Source: Castanea sativa (taxonomy: Eukaryota; Streptophyta; Magnoliopsida; Fagales; Fagaceae). From it: a stretch of 64,000 nucleotides of DNA. Made by a program: the position numbers and the translations under genes. Location: NCBI RefSeq assembly GCF_040712315.1, contig NC_134013.1, forward strand, positions 15,659,001-15,723,000, in the 5' to 3' direction. Of this stretch, positions 12,431 through 24,661 are shown piece by piece. How positions within the stretch are numbered: the stretch's first letter is position 1; the number at the start of each line of letters is the position of its first letter. Under the pieces are notes generated by a model. That model was given only the letters and a program-made list of their open reading frames with translations, was not told the DNA's origin and ran no database searches.

Positions 12431-12584
12431 TTTGATTAGGTTGAAGCCCATTCAGGTTTTGTTTTGTTTTGTTTTGTTTTTTTTGAAATATTGTAGAACT
12501 AGAACATGCCATAGAATATTCCTAGAATATGTCATAGCATTTAGAAGCCTGAGCACATTCGGGGTTTTTTTTTTTTTTTGGGTG

Positions 12585-13545
12585 CTAGGCTATAGTGGCG
12601 TTTGCAAAATGCCACTATAGGTCTTTTTTCCCTCATCTGGCCCTTATTATAAAAAAAAAAAAACCCAACCAAAAAAGAAAAGAAAAAGAAATAAAAAGTG
12701 TCTATAGTGGCGTTTGACAAATGCCACTATAAGCCCTTCTCTTACAAATGCCTATAGTGGCGTTTGTCAAATGCCACTATATGTCTTTTTTCTCCTTTAG
12801 CTCTTATTTAAAAAAAAAAAAACCAATTGAAAAAAAATGCCTATAGTGGCGTTTGTTAGGTCCTCCTCTTACAGGGGCCTATAGTGGCGTTTGACAAACG
12901 CCACTATAGGTCTTTTTTCTCCTCTAGCTCTTATTAAAAAAAACCCAACCGAAAAAGAAAAGAAAAAAGAAATAAAAAGTGCTTATAGTGGCGTCTGACA
13001 AACGCCACTATAAGTCCTACTCTTACAAATGCCTATAGCTGCGTTTGTCAAACGCCACTATAGGTCTTTTTTCTCCTTTAGCTCTTATTAAACCCAACGG
13101 AAAAAATAAAATAAAAAGTGCCTATAGTGGCGTTTGAGAAACGCCACTATAGGTCCTACTCTTTCAAATGCCTATAGTGACATTTGTCAAATGCCACTAT
13201 AGGTCTTTTCTTCCTTTAGCTCTTATTATTAAAAAAAAAAAAAACCAACCGAAAAAGGAAAAAAAAAACTAAAATAAAAGTGCCTATAGTGGCGTTTGTC
13301 AAACGCTACTATAGGTCCTGGTCTTACAAGGGCCTATAGTGGCGTTTTAAAAACGCTACTATAGGCCATTTGAAACGCTGTTATAGACCCTTTTTCTTTT
13401 TAAAACGCTACTATAGGACTCCCAAACGCAGCTATACATATGCATATAGCAACGTTTATAGAAAACGCTACTGTAGGGTACCTAGAGTGGCTTTTTTTAC
13501 AAACGCCACTAAAAAAACGTCACTATAGGTCCAGTTTTTTGTTGT
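12585..13545. mobile_element. CACTA-type subterminal region with about ten 33-bp palindromes
   Basis: The palindrome CCTATAGTGGCGTTTG plus its reverse complement (2-nt centre) recurs roughly ten times. Clear copies lie near 12588, 12701, 12752, 12880, 12984, 13031, 13120, 13170, 13283 and 13333. They are separated by T/C-rich and A-rich spacers that are themselves repeated (TCTTTTTTCTCCTTTAGCTC). The right end reads GGTCCAGTTTTTTGTTGTG, close to a CACTA terminus (CACAACAAAAAACTGG when inverted). No clear left terminus or 3-bp duplication was found, so this may be one end of a larger or deleted element. Confidence 0.6.
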
Positions 13546-13784
13546 GTAATTAAAGATAATTTGATCTAAGGCTCTTTTTTATTCAGAAAAATGTCTAATA
13601 AGTCACTATCGGGGCCATCTCCTAGATAATTAAAACCCAATCAGCATAGTCCAAAGATGTATTTAGCTTGATTTTTTTTAAAAGCTACAATTAATCATTT
13701 CTAGAGATGTATTTCATTTATTCTTCTATATATATTTTGTATAATTCTTTTCTGCACAAAATATCTACACAAACACTGCTAATT

Positions 13785-15210
13785 AGCTTAGTTATCATTG
13801 CCAGCAAACAAACTCCAACAAACTTTATTAATGGGAAAGTCATCCCAATTGCTTCAATATAACCCTTCTCTTTTTCACCATGTGAAACTCATAAAAATCC
13901 TACAAAACCAATAATTACCCTTACCTTCCCAAAAGCCTCAAAAATCCATGACCTATTGATCTAAATCTTGCAGGAAAAAGCTTTGTGAGTACTAGGGTGG
14001 TCGATACTGTATTGGTACCAGCTGTACTGGCCGGTATATACCGTACCGGCCAGTGCGCCGGTACCGATACACTTCTATTTTGTACCGAAAAAAATACAGG
14101 CCGTACCGGCCACGTACTGGCCATACCAGCCAATTTCAGGCAATACCGGCCGGTACCGAGTATACTGGCCTGTACAGAAAAAAACTTTTTTTTTTTTTTT
14201 TAGTTTTGTAATTTTTGAATATTTGTAAGGGCATAATGGTAACTTATTTACATTAACTTATTAGTATTATTTGTTTTCTTAGTATGCAATGAACAACTAA
14301 ACTTTCTATTTTTTATATTGTTTTTTTTTTTCCTTTTAATTGATACTAAAGTTTAAAACTATGGATAATTTGTTCTAAATTGAGGTAATGTTTTATGATA
14401 AATTTTTATATTTACTATAACATAAGTGAAATATTATATGCTTATAAACATGGTTCTAGAGATTTTGGTGTGTGTGTGTATGTATATATATAATAGCGGT
14501 AAACCCGTAACGGTACACCGGTATTGACCGGTATCCGAAATATATCGTACTAGTGGCCAAACCGGTACGGCCTCCGGTACGGTATTGACTTCCTTGGTGA
14601 GTACTATAATTATAAAAGCCGTTGTGTTTCAATATTTGAGGAGAAAAAGGTAAGGGCATAGAGGACTAAAAAACTTGTATTGGGTTTATTGTCCTAATAC
14701 ATGTAATAGGGTATCCTAAGTGTTAAATAAACCAATGCCACGTTCATCCCAAAAAGAAAAAAGAAAAAGAAAAAGAAAAAAAGAACCAATTTCATGAAGG
14801 AATAATACATCATTTGGATTTTGACTCTTCCCATACGTTCAATAAATTGACGGTGAACCAATAGCCAAGAATTGTGGAACAAGTTGCAATAATTGCTTGG
14901 AATTTTGCAACTACAAAAGCATCATGATAGGCATTCACTTGTTCGTTCTTTGGGAGATGATGATAATATATATGAGAGTGGTAAAGGTTGCTACTATAAA
15001 AGACAATATTAAGAAGAAATCTTGTGAAGGAGCAAGTGAACAAATCACGGTCATGGCAGTGATCAAGAACTTGATTGGAGAGGAGGGGTTAGGATTGTGG
15101 ACTTGGTGACTATGAGTTCTCTTCCACAATCTGAATCATTGGGAGTTCAAACGCCCTCTTTATGTCCATAGTTGCTTTGACATTTGCTCCAGGCCACCAA
15201 AGCTGTAAAG
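13785..15210 (-). pseudogene. PHT1: PHT1-D: phosphate transporter pseudogene, exon 2 only
   Basis: On the minus strand this aligns with exon 2 of PHT1-A. The start lies near the CCACCAAAGCTGTA block (15195-15207). Recognisable parts are the LLNIVFYSSN segment, the AKFQAIIATCSTILGYWF segment and AELFPARFRS (as LFPARFRSIGHGFL). Frameshifts and stops break it throughout, an A/G-rich insertion lies at 14740-14790, and the last ~30 codons are missing. A hAT element (13993-14596) interrupts the codons before LFPARFR. No exon 1 lies upstream. It is not simply the missing half of PHT1-C, because on the minus strand it lies upstream of C, so it is treated as a separate copy. Confidence 0.85.
13993..14596. 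mobile_element. hAT element (604 bp) inside PHT1-D
   Basis: The ends TAGGGTGGTCGATACTGTA and TACGGTATTGACTTCCTTG are imperfect inverted repeats. A perfect 8-bp duplication GTGAGTAC lies at 13985-13992 and 14597-14604. Both ends are packed with GGTACCG/CCGGTA words. The PHT1-D reading resumes on the far side, which shows the pre-insertion sequence. Confidence 0.88.
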
Positions 15211-16860
15211 CTTGGAGATAAAATGATGTTGCAAAAGCCTGAAGAAAGCACGGACGATACTCTCTTTGATGAACAAAAACTAAACTATTAGTTTTTGGAT
15301 AATAAACCTCGAGTCTACGAGGGGTATCCTGAATTCACAAAGAAAACTCTGCAATTTTATTAATAATAGCATAATTTGTATTTGACGGCTACAAAACATA
15401 TAAATACTAAGAAAGTAAAACCTTAAGAAGATTAGGAAATGTTTGAACCCCTAATTCCCACTACTTACACGATTAGTTGAAAAAATACCAAAAGTGATAA
15501 AATTGAGTTAAATAGAAAATCATAAACTACTAATCTTAAGGGTCGTCTTGAAACAAACGGGACCTTATTCTGACTTTGAAACTAAAAGTTATTTTTAAAA
15601 ATTACTATAAATAGCAAAAACACTTTTTTTAGAGCATTAACAAAGGAATTTAGCTAAATTTAGGCGATGCTTAAAATTTCGAGTTTGGATCAGAATTTCA
15701 TTTCCCTTCACCTAGTCAAATTTCATGCAATTTCAACATTGTTGTCCCAATGGCCTCTACTGACCTCCCTTGATCTTGCATTGTGACTTCCGTTGCCCCT
15801 ACTGCTTTAGGAAGGCATATGATATTTGTTCTACATTATAAAATAATACATTTATGACTAGAAGGGATAAATAATACATTTATAACATCGGAGCCAAGAT
15901 TTTGTTTTGGGAAATTTTTTTGCAAATATGTAAGAAACATGTCAATTCATGATATCGTGAATTTCTGTTAGGTGTTTTATATTTTGGGTTGCAAGAATAA
16001 ACTACTTCACAGTTAAATTTGAATAAAAATTCCAATGACAATTCAAATGGAGATTTTTTTAGTTGCTAGATAGGTCCCAAGTATTTGCACATGTGAATTT
16101 TGTAGAACTTACTCACACAACCACGTCCAGCTCCGATTCCACGAACTCTTTTATTGAAATTTGCTAAACATAAACACCTAGGCTTGTGACTTTGAGATCT
16201 TACTCAAAGGTTTTAGATCACCATTAGTAGTTGATCTTTATGCATCAACTTTTTTTCACCAATTCTTAATTATAGATCTCATTCCAATAAATGCTTGAGA
16301 AGTTAGAAGTTTACAAAAATCTCACAAATCTTAAGGAGTAACTCACAAGACTTCCAAGAGTTTCTATAATGTAACTAGGGTTTTCTTTTTATACCTAATA
16401 GTGTTAGAATAAAACCTTAAATGTTTTCGCAAGCTTTTGGGCCTAATTTAAAATATGCAGAATACGACTTTAGATCGGTCAAACCCTTTTTTTTTTTGGT
16501 GGAGAAACACACACACACACACACTCACACACACATATATAGGAGAAGGGGGATGAAATAAGGGATTACACTCACATGCCAACACCAAAATTGCATGAGG
16601 CAGTTAGTGTCGCGGAGCAAGTGATAAACCCCTTCTCAGTATCACACCTTACCGATGTGGGATGAACCTTTCTTTTGATGAGTCAAATTTCACAGAATCT
16701 AAACTCTTCTTTCTACAACTTGACAGTTCTTGAATCTTGACTTGAACAATCTTCAGCAATGTCTAACACCTAATCTAGACATGTTTTTGTTTTTGATTTG
16801 CTAACGTACATAAAGTAGAAACTAAACATTTAATCTTAAATATCTAGAAAATAAATACAA
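15211..16860. other. Upstream region of PHT1-D, partly duplicated DNA
   Basis: 15940-16110 aligns with 57055-57230 (shared block GCTAGATAGGTCCCAAGTAT), placing it in the PHT1 duplication unit. A (CA)n run lies at about 16506-16535. The 16540-16850 stretch is not shared with the other units and is probably an insertion of unknown type. No gene was recognised in 15225-15900. Confidence 0.45.
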
Positions 16861-16864
16861 ACTG

Positions 16865-18479
16865 AATTCAGATGTCACAATCGACAAGCTAATCGAAATA
16901 TTAATAGCAGTACGTAATTGAATTTTTTTAGAAATAGTCCCCGTTAAAAGAAAATCAAATAATATATATGTTTATTGTAAAAGTCAACACGTTATCTAAA
17001 GCCAACTAACGTCCACGAAAGACTTTTTATTTCCTTACGAACGCAAAAATATAGAAAAGTTTGTATCAACTAGTGTATTTCAAAGTTATATATAGTATAG
17101 TTAACAAATTTAACATAAATAAATTTTTATAATATGTATAAATAAAAATTATTATCCAAGGAATTATTTTAAGATAAAATTCAAATTGGCAAACTCAAGC
17201 ATCAAGAGAAGAATATATTTGGGTGTAAACAATACAAATTAAAGCCAATTTTTGAAGAACATATTGAAAAGGTTGAAAAAAATTTAATTCTACCATCATA
17301 AGGTCAAAAATTTTATGAAAATAATTTGCTTAAAAATTATTTTGAAGTCAAAGAAGAAATGTGGATGTAAATCTCAAGCTTTATTATTCTAGTGAGAGGT
17401 GATATACCAAAGTTTATTGATTTTATTGGGTTGAAAGATTGATTTGATTATCAACTCTTATTTAATGAATCTTATCATTTGTATGAAGACCAAGAAAAAA
17501 GAATTTTAAGTTGCTCAATTGATGACTTACAAATATAGGAAGAAAACAAGAGTGTTGAAATATTCAAAATATTTATGCCAAAGGATATTAACTTAAAGGA
17601 TTTTCGTTTTTCTTTTCTGATTTTGGTTTGTAATTGGAAAGGCAAAACCTTTAAAGTAACCCAAATCTTAGAACAAAGAGCACGACGATGTATAGTTTTC
17701 ACTTCGTTGAAATTTTTTTGAATTTGTGTTTCTAAGTTTGTAACCTTAATAGATTAAATTGGTTCTTTGGTATCTATCTTGGGTGGATGAGGTTTATATT
17801 GTTTGAATAGAAGGGTTTTAACACTTGGGTTGGTTTTGATCAGTAATTTGTTGCTGCTTGTCTTTTTTAAGAAAAAATAATTCAAAGAATGTTAATTTAA
17901 ATAATTCAATAAGTTCAATTAAAAGTGAAAGAAAAATAATATAATACAAATGCCGATGATTATAATTTATAACCACAGGCACATGATGATACACTTAAGT
18001 TTTGCAGGTGGATTTGGCTGCAATATAGGGAACGAGGATTCAATAGTTAGAAAGTTACATTTAATGATGGTTATTGGACTAAAATGCACTTTACATGTTT
18101 ACAACTTTTTTTCTTTTCCCCTTTATTTATGGTTCAAACTATCACAAAATAAATTTGTGTCTAATTTTTTATACTTAGAAATTTGGGTTGATGAAAATCA
18201 TGGAAAAGGAAACAAAATTTCTAATAATCATGAATAGATTGTTGTGGAATTTTTTTTTTCCAAGCAAGCAAATGGTATCATTAGTGACTACTTTTCTTTG
18301 GAATTTTGATATTCGTAAACAATTTTATTTGTCAAATTCAAATAATTTTGGTTTCTACTTATCTTTGTAGGTTGCCCTTAGATCTTTAATTATTTATGTA
18401 TTTTCATCTAGCAGAACCGTATAGCTAGCGCAGCAATTCTCTGAACCCTGCCCCTCGTTTCAAAACTTGAATAAGAGTG
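16865..18479. repeat. Duplicated PHT1 flank (unit D), ends at the copia insertion
   Basis: It aligns along most of its length with 38310-41380 (unit B), and its first part aligns with 59240-59520 (unit A). Shared landmarks are GTAAAAGTCAACACGTTATCT, GTATCAACTAGTG, TTAAGTTGCTCAATTGATGAC and GGTTGCCCTTA. The open frames within it have no protein similarity that I recognise, except the small RabGGTB-like exon at 18008. Confidence 0.75.
18008..18036 (+). pseudogene. RabGGTB-like exon fragment (unit D)
   Basis: After TTTTGCAG the sequence encodes GGFGCNIGNE, like the GGFGGNIGHD turn of the beta subunit of Rab geranylgeranyltransferase. The similarity ends after about ten residues. Its paralogue at 40902 lies downstream of a longer fragment of the same gene, which supports the call. 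Confidence 0.4.
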
Positions 18480-19165
18480 TGTTGGAACATTTGAATATTA
18501 AATAATTAAAATGAATAAATTTTATAACATAAATGTAAAGATGTGGGAGTGAATGTGGAAGATGAGGAGTTAGTGAAAATGTTTAATCCCACATTGAAAA
18601 GGAAAGAGACTATTTTGTTCTTTTTGATTGTGGTGATTAATGAGCTAACATGAATTGTCTCAAATATTGGGCCAGATACGTGCGCAACGGGAGGTGAAGG
18701 GTGGAGGTGTTAATGGACTATTCGTTTGGGCATTTTCATTATTCAGAAAACTCCTTATCTCACCATTAAATTGTGTAACTTTAGCCCATCAGAATAATAT
18801 CCAACAATTAATCTTGTAACACACACTATATCATAATAATGGACATAACTAATCAGATTAATTTGGGTAGTAATTTCGTGAGGCCCATTGAGCCTATAAA
18901 TAGACCCATTCAGACACAATCCAACTTATTCTAGCCATACGACACTTGTTGGGCTGTTGTATCCTGGGGGAGACAAGTCAGAGACGGTCTGCACCGGTTA
19001 CAAAGTTTAGCCAACCAAGGGCTTGAATCTCCTTAAAGAGAGCGAGTGCTGCGCCTCGGTCCAAATAGTGTTGTGTAATCTCTTTCTTTAAATTAATAAA
19101 AAATTCAGAAGTATTATTCATTTTCTCTTCGTGTTATTTCCATTATCATTGTGTTTGCATCAACA
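18480..19165 (+). mobile_element. 5' LTR of the copia element (686 bp, two deletions)
   Basis: Compared with the 920-bp 3' LTR it lacks about 138 bp between GGAGGTGT and TAATGGACTA and about 96 bp after CCAACTTATT. Otherwise only scattered single-base differences are visible, which points to a recent insertion. Confidence 0.9.
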
Positions 19166-19186
19166 ATTTTAAGGAGAATTCAACAC

Positions 19187-20115
19187 ATGGAGCCTACACA
19201 AGAGAAACCAAATGAGCCTGTTGGAGATCTCAACAAGCCCTTCGCTTTAAGGGAGCCCACTTCAAGAGGTGGAAAGGAAATGTCCTCTTCTACTTGAGCC
19301 TTCTCAAAGTTGCCTACATCCTCTCTGAGAAGAATCCGTCAAAGGTTCCTACCGATGAGATGAGTGACGAAGAATATATTCTTCATCAAGAAAAAATAGA
19401 TAAGTATACAAAAGATGAATATAATTGTCGCTCTTATCTATTGAATTGTCTTGCCGATCATTTCTATGATTATTATGATACAACTTACAAGTCTGCTAAA
19501 AAAATTTGGAAAGCTTTACAAAGCAAATATGATACCGAGGAGGCAGGTGCAAAGAAATATGTTGCTAGTAGATTTTTCCGTTACCAAATGGTGGATGGAA
19601 AATCGGTGGTGGATCAAGCACAAGACTTCCAAATGATTGTAGCAGAGTTGAGATCCGAAGGCATAAAGATCGGAGACAATTTGGTGGTAGCTGGCATAAT
19701 TGACAAACTACCACAATCTTGGAGGGAGTTCCAAAAGACTTTGCAGCACAAACAAAAGGAGACATCCTTGGAGACCTTGATCACATGCATCCGTGTGGAG
19801 GAGGAGGCTAGAGGACAAGATGCACTCATGACACAAGAGAGCAATGGTAATTCCACCACAAAGGTAAACCTTATTTCATCCAATAATAATATGCCCAAAA
19901 ATCATTTTCCTAGAAATGGTCAATTGAAGCCAAAAAAGAAAGTCTTTAAAAACAATAATAGATCACCTCAAGGAAGGGGAAACCTGAATAAAAATTACAA
20001 TAAGAACCAAGGACCCCCTTCACAAGATCAATTTAATAGATCTTGTTTTGTCTGTGCCAAGAGTGGGCATATTGCTCGATTTTGCAAATTTCGGAAACGT
20101 GAATCTGTCCCGTAG
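19187..20115 (+). pseudogene. copia gag (UBN2-type, CCHC zinc knuckle), frameshifted
   Basis: The ATG at 19187 opens [19 protein letters not shown]. The family frame then continues one base out of phase from about 19250 (FKGAHFKRW, then [10 protein letters not shown]), so there is a 1-nt indel near the N-terminus. The rest is open to 20115 and shows the gag fold with [11 protein letters not shown], the [15 protein letters not shown] segment and [11 protein letters not shown] basic, Asn-rich linker follows, then the zinc knuckle [14 protein letters not shown]. The frame ends at TAG (20113-20115), which replaces an expected Gln codon; pol continues in the same frame. Confidence 0.9.
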
Positions 20116-23100
20116 GCTAACGTAACCGAAGAGCCATTAGTGGCTATGATTATAGACATCAATATAGTGCAATATGTTGAAGGGTGGTGGGCAGATTCTG
20201 GTGCTAATAGGCACGTCTGCTATGACAAAAATTGGTTCAAGTTGTACACTTCTTTTGAAGAAGAAAAAACTATTATGCTTGGTGACTCTGGCAAAACTAA
20301 GGTTCTTGGGAGTGGTGAGGTTGAATTGAAATTCACTTCTAGGCGTGTGCTAACATTGAAAGATGTACTTTACACTCCGTCCATGAGGAAGAATTTGATG
20401 TCAAATTTTTTGCTTAACAAGGCTGGCTTCAAGCAAACTATGGAATCTGATAATTATGTAATCATTAAAAAGGGATCATTTGTGGGCAAGGGTTATGCTT
20501 GTAATGGAATGTTTAAATTGAATATTGAGAATAATAAAGCATCTACCAGTTCAGTTTATATGCTTTCTTCTATTAATTTTTGGCATGCTCGTTTGTGTCA
20601 CATAAATAGTAGATATGTGGGAATCATGAGTAGTTTAGGATTAATTCCAAGACTGTCAAAAAATTTTGAAAAATGTGAAACTTGTAGTCAAGCTAAGATT
20701 ACAAAAAGACCTCATAAAAGTGTTGTAAGAAATACCGAATTGCTTGAGTTAATTCACTCCGATTTATGTGAATTTGAGGGAATTTTAACTCGTGGAGGAA
20801 ATAGATATATTATCACTTTTATTGATGATTTCTCAAAATATACAACTATTTATTTGTTAAAAAATAAAAGTGATGCTTTTGAAAAATTTCAAGATTTTTT
20901 AAAGGAAGTTGAAAATCAATTCGGTAGAAAAATAAAAAGAATAAGAAGTGATAGAGGCCGTGAGTATGAATCAAGTGCATTCAACTCATTTGTTCAGTCT
21001 TTGGGAATTATCCATGAAACTACTGCACCATACTCACCTGCTTCTAATGGTGTGGCTGAAAGAAAAAATAGAACTTTAATTGAGTTAACAAATGCCATGT
21101 TAATTGAATCTGGTGCACTTTTACATTTTTGGGGTGAAGCTATTTTAACTGCATGTCATATTTTAAATAGGGTGCCACATAAAAAGTCACACACCACACC
21201 TTTTGAGATGTGGAAAGAACATAAACCAAATTTGGGATATTTGAGAGTATGGGGTTGTCTTGCTTATGTAAGGCTTACTGACCCTAAAATACCTAAATTA
21301 GGTATAAGAGCTACTACCTGTGCTTTTCTTGGTTATGCATTTAATAGTGCAGCCTATAGATTTTTTGATCTTGAAAACAAAATAATTTTTGAATCCGGTG
21401 ATGCAATTTTTCATGAAGAAAAATTTCCTTTTAAATTGAAAAATAGTGGGGGTGAAGAAAATATTTTGTCACAACCTAGTTTTTCTACTTCACATTTACA
21501 AAATCAAGAAAATTTTGAAATGGAACCTAGAAGGAGTAAAAGAGCTAGAGTTGAAAAGGATTTTGGTCCTGATTATTATGTTTTTAATATTGAGGAAAAT
21601 CCCCAAAATTTAAAAGAGGCCATAATATCACCTGATGCTATATTTTGGAAAGAGACTGTAAATGATGAGATGGAATCTCTAATTTCTAATAAAACTTGGA
21701 AATTAGTAGATCTTCCACCGGGTTGTAAGACCATAGGTTGTAAATGGGTCCTTAGAAAAAAGTTGAAACCGGATGGATCAATAGATAAATTTAAAGCTAG
21801 ACTTGTTGCAAAAGGCTTTAAACAAAAAGCTGATCTTGATTTCTTTGATACATTTTCTCCGGTAACAAGAATTACATCTATTAGATTGTTAATTGCTATT
21901 GCTGCAATTTTTTATTTGAAAATTCATCAAACGGATGTAAAAACTGCTTTTCTAAATAGGGACATAGAGGAAGAGATTTATATGGATCAACCCGAAGGCT
22001 TTGTAGAGCCTGGACAAGAAAGCAAGGTATGTAAGCTAACTAAATCCCTATATGGCTTAAAACAAGCACCTAAGCAGTGGCATGAAAAGTTTGATTCTTG
22101 CATGATTGAGAATGGTTATAAATCAAATGAATGTAATAAATGTATTTATTCTAAATCATGGAATAATTTACATGTTATTATTAGCTTCTATGTGGATGAT
22201 ATGTTGATTTTTGGCTCAAATATACATGTTATAAATGAGACAAAAAATATGCTTAAAAGCCATTTCGATATGAAAGATCTTGGTGAGGCTAATTTTATTT
22301 TGGGCATGAAAATTACAAAAGCATGTGATGGAATATATCTTGATCAATCACATTATGTTGATAAAATATTGAGAAAATATAATTTTCATGATCACAAAAG
22401 TGTAGCTACTCCTTTTGATACTAGTATTCATTTATTTCCTGTAAATAATGATGATGAGATTTTTAATCAAAAGGATTATGCTAGCATCATTGGTAGTTTG
22501 CGTTATGCTACTGATTGTACTAGACCTGACATTGCATATGCAGTAGGAGTGCTAAGCAGATTTACTAGCAAGCCTAGTAAAGATTATTGGCTAGCTATTG
22601 AGCGAGTCATGAGATATTTAATTAGTACCAAAAGTTATGGCTTGTTTTATAAAAAATACCCTGCTGTGATTGAAGGTTTTAGTGATGCCGATTGGAATAC
22701 TTTGTCAGGTGATTTTCTCTCTACCACTGATTATATTTTTACCTTAGGTAGTGGTGCCATTTGTTGGAAATCTAAAAAGCAAACAATAATTGCTAATTCA
22801 ACAATGGAAGCTGAATTAATAGCATTAGCTTCAGCTAGTGAAGAGGCAAATTGACTTAGAGATTTGTTATATGAAATTCCACTTTGAGAAAAACCAATTC
22901 CACCTATATTAATTCATTGTGATAGCACTACTGCAATTGGTAGAGTTAAAAATTGTTATTACAATAGTAAATCCAGACCTATAAGAAGAAAGCACAGTAC
23001 CGTGCAATCTTATTTGAGTAGTGGCATCATAACTGTGGATTATATTAAATCTAATGATAATCTTGCAGATCCATTTACCAAGGCCTTGGCAAAAGATAGA

Positions 23101-23147
23101 GTCTGGAATACATCGAGGGGGATGGGACTAAAGTCCATAGAATCATG
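20116..23147 (+). pseudogene. copia pol (integrase, RT, RNase H), interrupted by stops
   Basis: Open from after the gag TAG to TGA at 22852-22854. The protease region begins [12 protein letters not shown] with the Asp-Ser-Gly active site. GAG-pre-integrase has H-H-C-C spacing ([10 protein letters not shown] to CETCSQAK). The integrase has [17 protein letters not shown] and [17 protein letters not shown] has [22 protein letters not shown] and the catalytic YVDDMLIFG. RNase H has SDADWNT and [10 protein letters not shown]. Two TGA stops at expected Trp codons (22852-22854 and shortly after, in IPL-EKP) break the tail, which ends with DNLADPFTKAL. With the gag TAG there are three in-frame stops. 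Confidence 0.92.
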
Positions 23148-23741
23148 AGGCATGTATGAGGATACCCAACCCAAAGACTAGAGATCTTGAGAATTGGGTT
23201 CAATAAGAAAAACGAATCATACGATAGTCGTAAGAAATGCACAATTTTTTTTTAAATTATTTATTTTGTAAATAATTTTTTAATTGTTCATTCCTATGAT
23301 GTAAGTGCATTTATCCTATAATGTGGAGAGGTTGAGTAAGAAACTCTTAATGAAATTTGTAGCTCGTATGAGTGGGGTGTCAGAATTACAGGAGCACCCT
23401 TGACAAAATTTCACCTATGTGAGTGTGGGGGTGGGACCGCTCCCTATGAGATTTGGACTTAATCTCAAATACACTCATGAAACCGGGATCAGCAAATGGC
23501 CGTAAAGTGCTAGCTATAAAAGCTCATGTCAACACCTGGGTTGTTATGTGTAAGTAGTGACGCTTAATTTCCCTAAAGCAGTCCTAGTTCAAGTCGAAGA
23601 CCACTATGACTCTGGAGTTAAGATTGCTGTTTTACTAAGTGAAGGTTCAATGCAGAGCACACCTTCATGATGCATAGTGACCCATCTTTGCCTGGTAATC
23701 TCTCTTTAACTAAAAATTTAATATTAAAATGAGTGGGGGAT

Positions 23742-24661
23742 TGTTGGAACATTTTAATATTAAATAATTAAAATGAATAAATTTTATAACATAAATGTAA
23801 AGATGTGGGAGTGAATGTGGAAGATGAGGAGTTAGTGAAAATGTTTAATCCCACATTGAAAAGGAAAGAGACTATTTTGTTCTTTTTAATTGTGGTGATT
23901 AATGGGCTAACATGAATTGTCTCAAATATTGGGCTAGATACGTGCGCAAGGGGGAGGTGAAGGGTGGAGGTGTCAAATTTGGAAATGAATCAACATCTTG
24001 GATCCTCCTACTTGACAACACATTCAAAGTAATTATCATATCCGTTGGTGAGTAAATGGCCCGAATTAATATTCCATTTTTATTATGGAAAATAATGAGC
24101 CATTAACCCACTTAATGGACTATCCGTTTGGGCCTTTTCATTATTCAGAAAACTCCTTATCTCACCATTAAATTGTGTAACTTTAGCCCATCAGAATAAT
24201 ATCCAACAATTAATCTTGTAACACCCACTATATCATAATAATGGACCTAATTAATCAGATTAATTTGGGTAGTAATTTCGTGAGGCCCATTGAGCCTATA
24301 AATAGACCCATTCAGACACAATCCAACTTATTGCAATATACACTAAAAAAATAGAGAGATTCTTGTCAAGGAAAGGTGTTCTTTCTGGTGGAGCTTTGGG
24401 CTTGAACACTTTGTGCAGAAGTTGTTCTAGCCATACGACACTTGTTGGGCTGTTGTATCCTGGGGGAGACAAGTCAGAGATGGTCTGCACCGGTTACACA
24501 GTTTAGCCAACCAAGGGCTTGAATCTCCTTAAAGAGAGCGAGTGCCGCGTCTCAGTCCAAATAGTGTTGTGTAATCTCTTTCTTTAAATTAATAAAAAAT
24601 TCAGAAGTATTATTCATTTTCTCTTCGTGTTATTTCCATTATCATTGTGTTTGCACTAACA
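23742..24661 (+). mobile_element. 3' LTR of the copia element (920 bp)
   Basis: It starts TGTTGGAAC right after GAGTGGGGGA and ends CACTAACA. It is the reference copy for the deletions in the 5' LTR and for the solo LTR at 57302-58636. Confidence 0.95.

Larger units (their letters stand above)
18480..24661 (+). mobile_element. Full-length Ty1/copia retrotransposon (6.2 kb)
   Basis: Both LTRs begin TGTTGGAAC and end in ACA, and the element is flanked by a perfect 5-bp duplication GAGTG (18475-18479 and 24662-24666). The empty site survives in the paralogous unit near 41380 (AATACGAGTCTCGTACAAT). Domain order is gag, GAG-pre-integrase, integrase, reverse transcriptase, RNase H, which defines copia. 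A purine tract GAGTGGGGGA precedes the 3' LTR. No classic initiator-Met primer-binding site follows the 5' LTR. Several stops and one frameshift make it non-autonomous today. Confidence 0.96.

Noticed and set aside
12585..13545. CRISPR-like array
   Set aside because: The repeats are palindromes with unequal, mutually similar spacers in plant nuclear DNA, and the end resembles a CACTA terminus.
4356..15210. PHT1-C and PHT1-D as two halves of one gene with a long intron
   Set aside because: For a minus-strand gene exon 2 must lie at lower coordinates than exon 1. D (exon 2) lies at higher coordinates than C (exon 1), so they are separate copies unless an inversion or rearrangement is assumed.
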